From NCBI RefSeq assembly GCF_000016825.1, contig NC_009513.1, forward strand, positions 893,001 through 957,000: 64,000 nt of DNA. Direction: 5' to 3'. The position numbers were made by a program, and so were the translations under genes. The DNA comes from Limosilactobacillus reuteri subsp. reuteri (GTDB taxonomy: Bacteria; Bacillota; Bacilli; Lactobacillales; Lactobacillaceae). The notes below the pieces were generated by a model. The model saw nothing but the letters and a program-made list of their open reading frames with translations. It made no database searches and was not told the DNA's origin. This document shows, in pieces, positions 53,355-62,665 of this stretch (position 1 is the first letter of the stretch; the number at the start of each line of letters is the position of its first letter).

Positions 53355-53561
53355 TCACTTTGCCTCCGTAAGCAATGCGAAAACGGTGTACCGCAAACCG
53401 ATTCGTTGGTGGTCATTTTCGATTATCACTGGGCCATGAAAGGGGTATTTTTGAACTACTTTAATCGGACACCCTTCACACAAGCCCATATCATGTAGTC
53501 GGGCGGCAGTGGCTGTATTTAAACAGTCAAATGAGTGAAGAATATAATTTTGTTGAATCAT
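53355..53561 (-). CDS. feoA: Ferrous iron transport accessory protein FeoA
   Basis: A 68-residue SH3-like protein; ATG 53561 after AGGTGG. The FeoA pattern A-A-R-L-H-D-M-G-L-C-E-G-C-P-I-K-V (R-L-x-x-M-G-L-x-x-G) and the end Y-T-V-F-A-L are present. It modulates FeoB. First gene of the three-gene operon; the promoter lies in the AT-rich sequence at 53570-53640, near the divergent suf promoter region. Confidence 0.9.
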   Translation of the reverse strand: MIQQNYILHSFDCLNTATAARLHDMGLCEGCPIKVVQKYPFHGPVIIENDHQRIGLRYTVFALLTEAK

Positions 53562-53784
53562 TATCGCCACCTACCTTATCGAATATTCCAAAATTATATA
53601 AACACTATATTATATCTTCATTATACACTTAAATCATTTGTTGAGAAAGCGCTTAAAATAAATTGAGATGAATAGTTTTATTTTTTTATTATTCGGATAT
53701 AATAAGAATGTAAAGAATTTATTGATATTTATGGAATATTTACCGAGAATATTTTGGAATATTTCGGTCAGGAGGATGAATTTT

Positions 53785-54582
53785 ATGGCAACACTAGAAA
53801 TAAAGGATCTTCACGTTTCAGTTAAAGATGAAGAAAGCAAAGAAGAAAAGGAGATCCTTAAAGGGGTTAACCTCAAAATGAAGACTGGAGAAATTCATGC
53901 AATTATGGGACCAAATGGAACTGGTAAGTCTACTCTTTCTCAAACCATCATGGGTCACCCTAACTATCATGTTACGCAAGGAGATATCCTTCTTGATGGG
54001 GAGAGCATTGTTGACATGCCGGTCGATGAACGGGCACGAAAAGGTCTTTTTCTTGCAATGCAATATCCCGCTGAAATTCAAGGGGTTACTAATGCTGAAT
54101 TCCTTCGAGCAGCGATCAATGCTCGTCGCCCTGAAGATGATCAGATTTCAGTAATGGACTTTATTAAGAAACTCGACAAGAACTTGGAATTGCTTGATAT
54201 GAGTCAATCCATGACTGAACGTTATCTTAATGAGGGATTCTCTGGTGGTGAAAAGAAGCGGAATGAGATTTTGCAGCTTTTAATGATTGAACCTAGTTTT
54301 GCGATTCTTGATGAAATTGACTCTGGACTTGATATTGATGCCCTTAAGGTGGTTTCAAAGGGCGTTAACTCAATGCGGGGCGACAACTTTGGTTCATTAA
54401 TTATTACCCACTATCAACGCCTTTTGAACTACATCGTTCCCGATACGGTTCACGTAATGATGGGTGGTCGAATTGTAAAAACTGGTGGCCCTGATCTTGC
54501 CAAGAAACTTGAAGATGAAGGTTACGCTGGCTTACGTGACGAATTAGGTCTTGATATCAAACTTGTAGATGATGAAGACTAG
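53785..54582 (+). CDS. sufC: Fe-S assembly ATPase SufC
   Basis: A 265-residue ABC ATPase; ATG 53785 follows AGGAGG. Walker A G-P-N-G-T-G-K-S-T at ~40-48, signature F-S-G-G-E-K-K-R-N-E near 150 and Walker B F-A-I-L-D-E-I-D-S-G are the SufC forms. Energises the SufBCD scaffold. First gene of sufCDSUB-sufT with 11-base spacing to sufD. Confidence 0.96.
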   Translation: MATLEIKDLHVSVKDEESKEEKEILKGVNLKMKTGEIHAIMGPNGTGKSTLSQTIMGHPNYHVTQGDILLDGESIVDMPVDERARKGLFLAMQYPAEIQGVTNAEFLRAAINARRPEDDQISVMDFIKKLDKNLELLDMSQSMTERYLNEGFSGGEKKRNEILQLLMIEPSFAILDEIDSGLDIDALKVVSKGVNSMRGDNFGSLIITHYQRLLNYIVPDTVHVMMGGRIVKTGGPDLAKKLEDEGYAGLRDELGLDIKLVDDED

Positions 54583-54593
54583 GAGGCAGTTTG

Positions 54594-55883
54594 ATGACAG
54601 AATTAAACTCAGCAAAAGAACAAATAATTGCTGCTAGTAAGGCAAATAATGAACCCCAGCAATTGATTAATCGCCGGCTTAGTGCTCGGGAGTTGATGGA
54701 AAAGCTCCGTTTGCCACGAATGCAACGGTTCGATTTTCGAACTTGGCCCCTTATTGCGGAGCGGCCATTGAAATGGGTTGAATCAGACGCCGACTTAGTT
54801 GAAAAACCAGTCACGGATGATGAAGTAATTAAGGTAACTCAGTTTGGGCAAACTTTGCTCCATGTTAACTTGCCACAAAAGCTTCAAGATCAGGGGGTTA
54901 TTCTCACAGATATCTTTACTGCTGCGCGCGAATATCCTGAACTTTTCAATAAGTACTTCATGACTGCCATTAACCCCGAAGAAAACCTCTTAACTGCTTA
55001 TCATCTTGCCTACCTTAATGCCGGTTTATTCCTCTATATTCCAAAAAACATTGAAATTGAAAAGCCAATTGAGGCTGAGATTATTCAGGACAGCACGCAA
55101 GATGAGCCCCTGATTTCGCATATTCTAGTAATTGCTGATCGTGGCAGCCGAATTAAGTTTATCCAACACCTTACAACGGTTGGTGACCATGAGAATGCCG
55201 CTAATATGATGATTGAATTAATGGCGCAGGAAAATAGTGAAATTGACTTTTCTTCCTTAGATGAATTTGGTCCTCATACCCATACTTACTTTAAGCGGCG
55301 TGCCGATATTGGCAAGGATGCGCACGTTGAATGGGCAGTCGGCTTGATGAACGATGGTGCCACAGTTGGTGACATGGATTCCGAATTGCTAGGTGATGGG
55401 GGTTATGCTAATTCAAAGATGATTGCCGTAACTACTCGTGACCAAGAAGTTGGCGTCAACAACCGCGTTACTAATCACGGCAAGCATACTACCGGATTGA
55501 TAAATCAGCGAGGTGTTATTCTTGAAAAGTCTGAATTGATTTTTAATGGAATTGGGCAAATTATTCATGGTGCTCACGGGGCAAAGGCAGACCAACAAAA
55601 CCGGGTATTGATTATGTCCGATCAAGCACGAGGGGATGCCAACCCAATTCTGTTAATTGACGAAAATGATGTTGAAGCAGGACATGCGGCTAGTGTTGGC
55701 CCGGTTGATCAACAACAAATGTATTACTTAATGAGTCGGGGGATTCCGCGCGCACAAGCAGAACGAATGGTTATTCGAGGATTCTTAGGAGCAGTCTTGA
55801 GTGCAATCCCAGCAGCGGACGTACGGAATAAGTTAATTACGATTCTTGAAAGGAAGCTCGCCGATGGACAACAATACAAATGA
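54594..55883 (+). CDS. sufD: Fe-S assembly scaffold SufD
   Basis: A 429-residue SufB/SufD-family protein; ATG 54594 follows AGGAGG. The C-terminal beta-helix contains H-G-K-H-T-T-G and the family end D-E-A-G-H-A-A-S-V-G-type segment (here E-A-G-H-A-A-S-V-G-P) followed by Y-Y-L-M-S-R-G-I. Forms the SufBC2D scaffold. Its last codons overlap the start of sufS by 20 bases. Confidence 0.94.
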   Translation: MTELNSAKEQIIAASKANNEPQQLINRRLSARELMEKLRLPRMQRFDFRTWPLIAERPLKWVESDADLVEKPVTDDEVIKVTQFGQTLLHVNLPQKLQDQGVILTDIFTAAREYPELFNKYFMTAINPEENLLTAYHLAYLNAGLFLYIPKNIEIEKPIEAEIIQDSTQDEPLISHILVIADRGSRIKFIQHLTTVGDHENAANMMIELMAQENSEIDFSSLDEFGPHTHTYFKRRADIGKDAHVEWAVGLMNDGATVGDMDSELLGDGGYANSKMIAVTTRDQEVGVNNRVTNHGKHTTGLINQRGVILEKSELIFNGIGQIIHGAHGAKADQQNRVLIMSDQARGDANPILLIDENDVEAGHAASVGPVDQQQMYYLMSRGIPRAQAERMVIRGFLGAVLSAIPAADVRNKLITILERKLADGQQYK

Positions 55884-57102
55884 TTATTTAGCCGACTTTC
55901 CAGCACTTAATCAGCGGGTCAATGATGAACGCTTAGCCTACCTTGATAATGCTGCGACAGTTCAGCGTCCGCGTCAGGTAATTCAGGCACTTGTTAACTT
56001 TTATGAACAAGACAATGCAAATGTTCATCGAGGGGTTCATACACTAGCAGAACGTGCAACCAAGGATTATGAAGAAGCACGAAAAAAAGTGCAAAAGTTT
56101 ATTAATGCGCCGAGTGCTAAGGAGATTATCTTTACCAAGGGGTGTACGGATGGGTTGAATCTCGTCGCTGCAACCTATGGCGAACAAAATATTCAACCTG
56201 GTGATGAGATTGTTATTTCAATAATGGAACACCATAGTAACCTTATTCCTTGGCAACAATTAGCTAAGAAAAAGGGTGCTACCCTGAAATATATTGAATT
56301 AACTCCAGATGGCGAACTTGATCTTGCAGATGCTAGAAAGAAAATTACCGATAAGACAAAGATTGTGGCAGTAGCCCATGCTAGTAATGTATTAGGAACA
56401 GTGACGCCCTTGAAAGAATTAGCAACGATTGCGCACCAGCATGGGGCAATTATTGTCGGTGATGGCGCGCAAGCAGTTCCCCATATGCCTGTCGATGTAC
56501 AAGATCTTGATGTTGACTTTTACGCTTTCTCTGGTCATAAGATGATGAGTCCAATGGGAATAGGGGTTTTGTACGGAAAAGAGAATTTATTACGAGCGAT
56601 GCCTCCTTACCAATACGGTGGGGAAATGATTAATGATGTTCACCGAGATGAGAGTACATGGGCTGATATTCCGTTTAAATTTGAAGCGGGAACCCAAAAT
56701 ATTGCCGGGGCAGTAGGTCTTGGAGCCTCAATTGATTATTTAAATAGCATTGGAATGGATAGGATTGTGCAAAAGGAACAGGAACTTGTTAACTATGTTT
56801 TGCCTAAGTTAATTGCTATTCCAGACGTTGAAGTTTATGGTCCGCAATCACCGGCAAAGCATACTGGGGTAATTGCCTTTAACATCAAAGGCCTTCATCC
56901 CCATGATGTTGCTACGGCCCTTGATATGGATGGGGTAGCAGTCCGCGCCGGTCACCATTGTGCGCAGCCACTCATGGAAGACCTGGGAGTAACGGCAACC
57001 GCGCGTGCCAGTTTTTATTTTTACAATACTAAAGAAAATGCTGATCAATTAATTAATGCAATCAAAGAAACAAAGGAGTTCTTTAACATTGGGACTATCT
57101 AA
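55864..57102 (+). CDS. sufS: Cysteine desulfurase SufS
   Basis: A 412-residue PLP enzyme starting inside sufD (GAAAGGAAG upstream). The PLP lysine is in F-S-G-H-K-M-M-S-P (~residue 227) and the active cysteine in R-A-G-H-H-C-A-Q-P (~366). It supplies persulfide sulfur to SufU. Its end overlaps the TTG start of sufU, giving tight translational coupling along the operon. Confidence 0.95.
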   Translation: MDNNTNDYLADFPALNQRVNDERLAYLDNAATVQRPRQVIQALVNFYEQDNANVHRGVHTLAERATKDYEEARKKVQKFINAPSAKEIIFTKGCTDGLNLVAATYGEQNIQPGDEIVISIMEHHSNLIPWQQLAKKKGATLKYIELTPDGELDLADARKKITDKTKIVAVAHASNVLGTVTPLKELATIAHQHGAIIVGDGAQAVPHMPVDVQDLDVDFYAFSGHKMMSPMGIGVLYGKENLLRAMPPYQYGGEMINDVHRDESTWADIPFKFEAGTQNIAGAVGLGASIDYLNSIGMDRIVQKEQELVNYVLPKLIAIPDVEVYGPQSPAKHTGVIAFNIKGLHPHDVATALDMDGVAVRAGHHCAQPLMEDLGVTATARASFYFYNTKENADQLINAIKETKEFFNIGTI

Positions 57103-57550
57103 GTTAAATGGTTTATATCGTGAAGTGATTCTCGATTATGCCGATCATCCACATAATAAGGGAGAATTAGCAACTACTACGAATGCAATGACCCTTCATA
57201 ATCCTACTTGTGGAGATACGATTAATCTTCAGGTCGAAGTAGAAGATAACAAGATCAAAAATATTGCCTATACTGGTGATGGTTGTACCATTAGTCAAGC
57301 ATCAGCAAGTATGATGACCGATGCTGTTAAAGGAAAAACAACTGAAGAAGCCCTTGCGATGGCAAAGACTTTTTCTGATATGGCAATTGGCAAAGAACAT
57401 TCAGAAGCTGACTTGGATCAACTAGGAGATGCCCGGATCCTTACCAGTATTATGGAATTCCCAGCTCGAATAAAATGTGCCACGCTTTCATGGTGGGCAT
57501 TACAACGAGCACTGTTGAAGGATAGCGAGGAGGAAGAAAATAATGAGTAA
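57089..57550 (+). CDS. sufU: Sulfur-transfer protein SufU
   Basis: A 153-residue zinc-dependent sulfurtransferase. TTG 57089 was chosen: CAAAGGAG ends 10 bases upstream and the resulting N-terminus ([15 protein letters not shown]) aligns with family starts. Zn/sulfur ligands are in N-P-T-C-G-D, G-D-G-C-T-I-S and R-I-K-C-A-T-L. The stop overlaps the sufB start. Confidence 0.94.
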   Translation: MGLSKLNGLYREVILDYADHPHNKGELATTTNAMTLHNPTCGDTINLQVEVEDNKIKNIAYTGDGCTISQASASMMTDAVKGKTTEEALAMAKTFSDMAIGKEHSEADLDQLGDARILTSIMEFPARIKCATLSWWALQRALLKDSEEEENNE

Positions 57551-58952
57551 TGATGCAGCTAGCATTATAAATAATAATGACCAGTACGAATACGGCTTTC
57601 ACGATAACGTTGAGCCGGAATACTCAACTGGGAGAGGGTTAACAGAAGAAACTGTCCGCGAAATTTCAGCTGCTAAGCATGAACCTAAATGGATGCTAGA
57701 TTACCGGCTTAAAGCCTACAAGATTTATAAAGAATTGCCGATGCCAAAATTTGGGCCGGATTTATCAGAGTTAGACCTTAAGAACATGCTTTACTACCAA
57801 AAAATGACTGATAAAAAGTTTCGCGACTGGGATGATGTGCCCGAAGATTTAAAACGGACTTTTGATCGCTTAGGAGTTCCGGAAGCAGAGCGAAAATACC
57901 TTGCCGGTTCATCTGCTCAATATGAATCCGAAGTTGTTTATCACAATATGAAAAATGAGTTTGAAAAGCTGGGGATTATTTTTACTGATACGGATACGGC
58001 CTTAAAAGAATACCCGGAATTATTTAAAAAATGGTTTGGTAAATTAGTTCAACCAACTGATAATAAATTTGCGGCCCTAAATGCAGCAGTATGGTCGGGT
58101 GGTTCATTTATTTATGTACCAAAGGGCGTTAAGACAAAGACGCCAATTCAATCTTACTTCCGGCTTAATGCGGAAAATTCAGGACAATTTGAGCGGACCT
58201 TGATTATTGTTGATGAAGGGGCAAGTGTTGATTATGTTGAAGGATGTACTGCTCCTAATTACTCTTCTGATAGTCTCCATGCCGCGGTTGTTGAAGTTAA
58301 CGTCTGCAAGGATGCTTACTGCCGCTACACAACTATTCAGAACTGGTCTGATAATGTTTATAGTCTAGAAACAAAACGGGCCGCAGCGGCAGAAAATGCA
58401 ACCATGGAATGGGTTGATGGGAACCTTGGCTCAAAAGTCACGATGAAGTACCCAAGTGTCTACCTTAATGGTGAGGGTGCACGGGGAACCATGCTTTCCA
58501 TCGCAGTTGCCAGCAACGGAATCCACCAAGATTCAGGGGCACGAATGATCCACAATGCTAAAAATACATCTAGTTCAATTGTTTCAAAATCGATTGCTAA
58601 GACAGGGGGCTCAACTGATTACCGCGGAACAGTCCGCTTTGGTAAGCACTCTGATGGCTCCAAAGCCCACGTTGAATGTGATACGATCATTATGGATGAT
58701 CAATCATCCTCAGATACGATTCCATATAATGAAATTGACAATGCTCATGTCGCAATGGAACATGAAGCTAAAGTATCTAAGATTTCTGAAGAACAACTTT
58801 ACTATCTCATGAGCAGGGGGATTTCAGAAGCAAAGGCAACTGAAATGATTATTATGGGCTTCGTGGAACCATTTACGAAGCAATTGCCAATGGAATATGC
58901 AGTTGAATTGAATCGTTTGATCAGTTTTGAGATGGAAGGTTCAATTGGTTAA
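57543..58952 (+). CDS. sufB: Fe-S assembly scaffold SufB
   Basis: A 469-residue protein with GAGGAGGAAG upstream, overlapping sufU. The SufB signature Y-V-P-K-G-V near residue 195, [10 protein letters not shown] (~235) and the C-terminal [18 protein letters not shown] are present. Builds clusters with SufC and SufD. Confidence 0.97.
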   Translation: MSNDAASIINNNDQYEYGFHDNVEPEYSTGRGLTEETVREISAAKHEPKWMLDYRLKAYKIYKELPMPKFGPDLSELDLKNMLYYQKMTDKKFRDWDDVPEDLKRTFDRLGVPEAERKYLAGSSAQYESEVVYHNMKNEFEKLGIIFTDTDTALKEYPELFKKWFGKLVQPTDNKFAALNAAVWSGGSFIYVPKGVKTKTPIQSYFRLNAENSGQFERTLIIVDEGASVDYVEGCTAPNYSSDSLHAAVVEVNVCKDAYCRYTTIQNWSDNVYSLETKRAAAAENATMEWVDGNLGSKVTMKYPSVYLNGEGARGTMLSIAVASNGIHQDSGARMIHNAKNTSSSIVSKSIAKTGGSTDYRGTVRFGKHSDGSKAHVECDTIIMDDQSSSDTIPYNEIDNAHVAMEHEAKVSKISEEQLYYLMSRGISEAKATEMIIMGFVEPFTKQLPMEYAVELNRLISFEMEGSIG

Positions 58953-58984
58953 TTGAATTAACAAATAAGTTTGGAGGAACGTTT

Positions 58985-59317
58985 ATGGCTGACGAAAAAG
59001 ATACCCCCTTTTCCCCAATTGAAAATAAAGTGATGGATGCGTTGGAAGAAGTTATTGACCCAGAATTGGGAATTGACCTCGTTAACCTTGGCCTTATTTA
59101 TGATGTTAAGGTTGATGATAATGGTGAATGTACGGTCACAATGACTTTAACGACAATGGGCTGTCCATTAGGCGATATTTTGAACCGCGACATTACCAAG
59201 GCAGTTACTTCTGTTGAAGGTGTAACTAAATGTAATATTAATCTTGTGTGGGAACCGGTTTGGGATTTGTCAAGAATGAGCAGGTTTGCTAAAATTGCAT
59301 TAGGAATTCACGGCTAG
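58985..59317 (+). CDS. sufT: MIP18/DUF59-family Fe-S assembly factor SufT-like
   Basis: A 110-residue protein 32 bases after sufB with TTGGAGGA upstream. The MIP18 (DUF59) motif D-P-E-L-G-I-D-L-V-N-L-G-L-I-Y at ~22-36 and M-T-L-T-T-M-G-C-P (cysteine near 60) are clear. Such proteins assist Fe-S cluster maturation or carrier loading. Likely last gene of the suf operon, though the regulator follows after 16 bases. Confidence 0.88.
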   Translation: MADEKDTPFSPIENKVMDALEEVIDPELGIDLVNLGLIYDVKVDDNGECTVTMTLTTMGCPLGDILNRDITKAVTSVEGVTKCNINLVWEPVWDLSRMSRFAKIALGIHG

Positions 59318-59333
59318 ATATAGGAGGTCAGAC

Positions 59334-60224
59334 ATGGATATTAAACGCTTTGTTTATCAACGAAAGAGACTTGGCTATTCACAAGTTGCCTTAAGCAAGG
59401 GGATTTGTACCCAGTCGACCTTAAGTAAGTTTGAAAGCAATGGTCAAGTACCATCACTCACGATTCTGGCGCAGCTTTGTGATCGGCTAGGGCTAACGAT
59501 TGATGATTTAAGTAAGGACAATACATCCTCAATTCGTTATATGAGAAGCCTGCTTGACCAGATTGAATTGGCTTTAATGATTGAACACTTTCCTCAGGCA
59601 GTTAGTAACCTTAAGAAGATTCGGCTTGAAGATTTAAAATCTCCACAAGATCGGATGCAATATTATTATTTAAAAGGGATGATTTATACTTTAACTAATA
59701 ATAACGCGTCGACAAGTCTCTTTAACTTTACTAAGATTTTAGATGAACTGGATGAGCAACATCGGACGATCTTTTCACCATTAGCATATTTAGGATCAGG
59801 GATCTTATATGCGCGGCAAAATTCAATGGAACATGCTGATTTCTTTTTCTCAAAGGTTATTTCATTTTTAAGATCAAAGGCTGATGAAGACTTAGCAGGT
59901 GTTGATCGGAATTATTATCTACGGATTGTAACAATGATGTACTACGCTGCCGAGTACCATTCATTAAATAAGCGGTTAGAGGTTAGTAACCAAGTTTTGG
60001 AGGCTACGACAAAGATCTGTGCTAGCAATCACGTTACTTATTTCTTACCACGTATCAAATTACTAGAAGCAAATAATGCAATTGAGTTAGGAGAAAGCTC
60101 GAAAAAAATACGCCGGCTTTTAACTGAAGCAGAGGTATTTGCTCGCTTCAATAAAAACAATGTTGTTGAAGTTCAAGTAGCTGCCCTGTTAAATAACTTT
60201 GATAAGACGATTAGTAATAAATGA
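59334..60224 (+). CDS. Rgg/XRE-type transcriptional regulator with TPR-like C-terminal region
   Basis: A 296-residue protein with TAGGAGG upstream. Residues ~5-60 form an XRE helix-turn-helix (Y-S-Q-V-A-L-S-K-G-I-C-T-Q-S-T-L-S-K-F-E); the rest is helical TPR-like repeats, as in Rgg/GadR/MutR and PlcR regulators that often bind peptides. It is 16 bases behind sufT and may be co-transcribed. The target genes and any peptide ligand are unknown; no small peptide gene was recognised beside it. Confidence 0.82.
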   Translation: MDIKRFVYQRKRLGYSQVALSKGICTQSTLSKFESNGQVPSLTILAQLCDRLGLTIDDLSKDNTSSIRYMRSLLDQIELALMIEHFPQAVSNLKKIRLEDLKSPQDRMQYYYLKGMIYTLTNNNASTSLFNFTKILDELDEQHRTIFSPLAYLGSGILYARQNSMEHADFFFSKVISFLRSKADEDLAGVDRNYYLRIVTMMYYAAEYHSLNKRLEVSNQVLEATTKICASNHVTYFLPRIKLLEANNAIELGESSKKIRRLLTEAEVFARFNKNNVVEVQVAALLNNFDKTISNK

Positions 60225-60228
60225 AAAT

Positions 60229-60276
60229 AATGGGAGTGGGGTAGAAGTCAGAGGTGACTTCTACCCCACTCCCATT
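60229..60276. terminator. Perfect 21-pair bidirectional terminator
   Basis: ATGGGAGTGGGGTAGAAGTCA and its exact complement TGACTTCTACCCCACTCCCAT flank a four-base loop; A/T tracts on both sides. It serves the regulator gene and the convergent response regulator gene. Confidence 0.95.
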
Positions 60277-60929
60277 TATAAGTCCACTAATCGATGTTTA
60301 ACTGCATAGTGGAGAAGTTCTGCGTGTGAAGCAAGGTTTAATTTTTGCATAATCTTTGTCTTATGGGCTTCAACAGTTTTAGGGGATATAAACATCTTAG
60401 TAGCAATTTCTTTGTTAGTATATCCGAGAACAATTAACGGTAAGATTTCTTGCTCACGTTTCGAAAGAGCAACGTAATTTCCTAAATCGAAGTGCGGAGA
60501 ACCGCCTTTGATAACTAATAAATCTTTCTTCGTTACCATAATATTATTGTCTAAGTATTTTTCACCATTAATAGCGTGTCTTAGGGCATGAACTAGTTCT
60601 TTTGGAGAGGAGCTTTTAAGGATATAGCTATTTGCGCCATTATAAATTGCCTGATTGATGTATTGAGGTTCATTACGAGAAGAAAAAATAATAATTTTGG
60701 TGTTAGGGAAATGTTCATGAATTCTTTTGATTGTGATCAGACCATTTTCACCAGGTGGCATCGCTAAATCCATAATAATGATATCAATGTCACCTTGTTC
60801 AGCCCGCAATGAGGCATCTATTCCGGTTGCTTCTTCAGCAATTACTTTAAAATTATCTAGTTGTTCAACCAGATTTTTAACTGCCATTCGAATGATTGGA
60901 TAATTATCCGCCACAAGTACTCTATACAT
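60276..60929 (-). CDS. Orphan LuxR/NarL-family response regulator
   Basis: A 217-residue protein; ATG 60929 follows AGCAGG (the longer start at 60947 has no ribosome site). Receiver domain with acidic pocket A-D-N at 6-8, phosphoacceptor D-L in I-I-I-M-D-L-A-M-P-P-G (~D54) and K in I-L-K-S-S (~104). LuxR helix-turn-helix near 150-205 (L-S-K-R-E-Q-E-I-L, then G-Y-T-N-K-E-I-A-x-K-M-F-I-S-P-K-T-V). No histidine kinase gene is adjacent in this window. Confidence 0.9.
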   Translation of the reverse strand: MYRVLVADNYPIIRMAVKNLVEQLDNFKVIAEEATGIDASLRAEQGDIDIIIMDLAMPPGENGLITIKRIHEHFPNTKIIIFSSRNEPQYINQAIYNGANSYILKSSSPKELVHALRHAINGEKYLDNNIMVTKKDLLVIKGGSPHFDLGNYVALSKREQEILPLIVLGYTNKEIATKMFISPKTVEAHKTKIMQKLNLASHAELLHYAVKHRLVDL

Positions 60930-61414
60930 CAATAAACCTGCTTTCATTCTTAAAGTTATCTCTTCTTCAGTATCTTCTTTTTGCTAATTATTATCAAGAT
61001 CCAAAAATTATTTTTTACACTTGCTGAAATAGTTTCAATAAACGGCTGGAATAATTGTGAAAATTTATTGCAGAATAAAACTAATGCTGTAAAATAAAAG
61101 AGGATCGTTGATGACATGACAACATCAATGGTCCACAGTAGAAGTATGTTGGCGAAAGTGATTGCAGAATCACCTTCGCCTTTTATTATACCAATTTTTT
61201 GTACTAATGTAATAAAGATTATCTTTTTATCTATAAATTATTTTATGAAAAGAGTGAAAAGGGCAAGAAGAGCAATCAAAAAGCCAATTTTAACAATTTT
61301 ATTAAGTTGATTGAAGAAAAAATAATAATCATCTAATAATTAATGCATTTACGGATTGTTTGATCTAGAATGTAATTATTAGCTATTCTTGAATCAGAGA
61401 AAGGTGAAGCATTG
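60930..61414. other. Intergenic region with a possible small RNA
   Basis: About 485 bases without a convincing protein gene. It holds a promoter-like pair and hairpins (see 61066-61188) and AT-rich DNA leading to the cytochrome b5-like gene. A 64-codon open frame at 61116 overlaps the hairpin terminator and is not supported. Confidence 0.55.
61066..61188 (+). ncRNA. Candidate small RNA or leader with own promoter and terminator
   Basis: TTGCAG, 16 bases, TAAAAT (about 61070-61097) resembles a sigma-A promoter. Downstream come a small hairpin (GTTGATG...CATCAAT, ~61109-61131) and a strong terminator (GGCGAAAGTGATT at 61151-61163 pairing with AATCACCTTCGCC at 61168-61180, then TTTTATT). The expected transcript is roughly 90 bases with no ribosome site or coding capacity. 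No known RNA family is recognised. Confidence 0.4.
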
Positions 61415-61651
61415 ATGGCAGAAAAAACATTTACAACAACCGAGCTCGCTGAGTTCGATGGTCGAAATGGACATCCCGCATACGTTGCCGTTAAAGGTGT
61501 TGTTTACGATGTCTCTAACGTTCCGCAATGGAAGGGTGGTAAACACCATGGAAACCTTGCTTGTCGTGACTTGACTTCAGTAATGCCTCGTTCTATCCAT
61601 CTGGAATCAGTTCTTGAAGGTATCCCTGTTGTTGGCAAACTAGTTGACTAG
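61415..61651 (+). CDS. Cytochrome b5-like heme/steroid-binding domain protein
   Basis: A 78-residue soluble protein; ATG 61415 follows AAAGGTGAA. The domain pattern E-F-D-G-R-N-G-H-P-A-Y-V-A-V-K-G-V-V-Y-D-V-S is that of bacterial MAPR-type cytochrome b5-like domains (F-D-G, then A-x-x-G-x-V-Y-D-V), and H-H-G-N-L-A is near the middle. No signal peptide or membrane segment is seen. It is a stand-alone protein in a fermentative organism; the ligand (heme or other) is unknown. Confidence 0.8.
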   Translation: MAEKTFTTTELAEFDGRNGHPAYVAVKGVVYDVSNVPQWKGGKHHGNLACRDLTSVMPRSIHLESVLEGIPVVGKLVD

Positions 61652-61662
61652 GAATAACTATG

Positions 61663-61712
61663 TAAAAAGCTAGGAATTGGTAGTTTTAAACTATCTCTCC
61701 CTAGCTTTTTAT
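61663..61712. terminator. Bidirectional terminator
   Basis: AAAAAGCTAGG(GA)... and CCCTAGCTTTTT pair at the base, with an inner stem GATAGTTT/AAACTATC-type segment (GGTAGTTTTAAACTATC). T tracts on both strands; ends the b5-like gene and the convergent HAD gene. Confidence 0.85.
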
Positions 61713-62527
61713 ATTGTAACCTTAAAATAATCCCGCAAGTATTTTGCCAGCCCATTATGTTCGTTATCAATTGGGGTCACATCGTTAGCAATACTCTTCA
61801 GTTCGGGAATCGCATTATGCATTGCAACACCACGTCCCGCTGCATCAAGCATTTCCAAATCATTATGCTCGTCACCAAACGCGATAATATTTTGTCGGTC
61901 AATTTGGTATTGCTTAGCGATATAAAACATCCCTGACTCCTTATGAGTGCCACGATGGATCAGTTCTAAGATGTTGTAAGGGCCACCCCATACTCGTGGT
62001 TCAACGAAATCGCCGTATTTTTCATTAACTGCCTTAATGATCTCTTCTTGGTGTTCCGGTTCATATTTGATTGTCATTGCAATTGGATTGCTTGTTAAGT
62101 TAGTCGCGGTTAGGATTTGATCATCGCGCAACTTGTTCGGTAAGAATTCAGGTAAATCATTACTAGCTTGATTAGCCCATACATGATGTTTATTTTCAAC
62201 GGTAATTGTTTTAATTCCTAGTTCTTTCCGGTGGGCTAGGAGATCAAGGGCTAGCTCTCGTGTTAATTCAACATCATATTCTTTATCCCAGTGTTCATGT
62301 GGTATATGCGTTAGGGCCCCATTAAAGTTTACCATCGGGGTTTTAATCCCAATTTCATCGTAAATATGTTTGGCAATTCGGTAAGGACGACCGGTAATAA
62401 TGCTGACAATATGTCCATCCCGGGCAAGGGCACGTAAAGTTATAATTGTCTCGTTTGTTAATTTCGATTGATTATTTAATGTTGTGCCATCAAGATCAAG
62501 CGCAATCAAGTGTTGATCCATTACCAT
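61709..62527 (-). CDS. Cof-type HAD family phosphatase
   Basis: A 272-residue HAD hydrolase. Motif I D-L-D-G-T-T-L-N at ~10-17, motif II S-I-I-T-G-R-P near 45, the type IIB cap domain in the middle, motif III Lys region and motif IV G-D-E-H-N-D-L-E-M-L at ~222-231. Acts on sugar phosphates or FMN-type metabolites in general; the substrate cannot be told. Two in-frame starts (M-V-M) are possible. Confidence 0.9.
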   Translation of the reverse strand: MVMDQHLIALDLDGTTLNNQSKLTNETIITLRALARDGHIVSIITGRPYRIAKHIYDEIGIKTPMVNFNGALTHIPHEHWDKEYDVELTRELALDLLAHRKELGIKTITVENKHHVWANQASNDLPEFLPNKLRDDQILTATNLTSNPIAMTIKYEPEHQEEIIKAVNEKYGDFVEPRVWGGPYNILELIHRGTHKESGMFYIAKQYQIDRQNIIAFGDEHNDLEMLDAAGRGVAMHNAIPELKSIANDVTPIDNEHNGLAKYLRDYFKVTI

Positions 62528-62665
62528 TTCACTTCTCTTTCCATAAAAAATTCAATTATAATATTGTAAACAAAAACTTAACGCTTTGCCAAGTATTTTG
62601 ACTTAAAAAGACTAAAAAATACGTTACAATAAAGATATTACGATAAAGAGGAGCGAGAAATTAAC

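Noticed and set aside
53640..53660. cre-like AAAGCGCTTAA before sufC
   Set aside because: Only the core is symmetric and the flanks do not fit the cre pattern well; position relative to a promoter is unclear.
61116..61310. 64-codon frame in the intergenic region
   Set aside because: It spans the strong hairpin terminator at 61151-61188 and lacks a ribosome site; the hairpin explanation is better.
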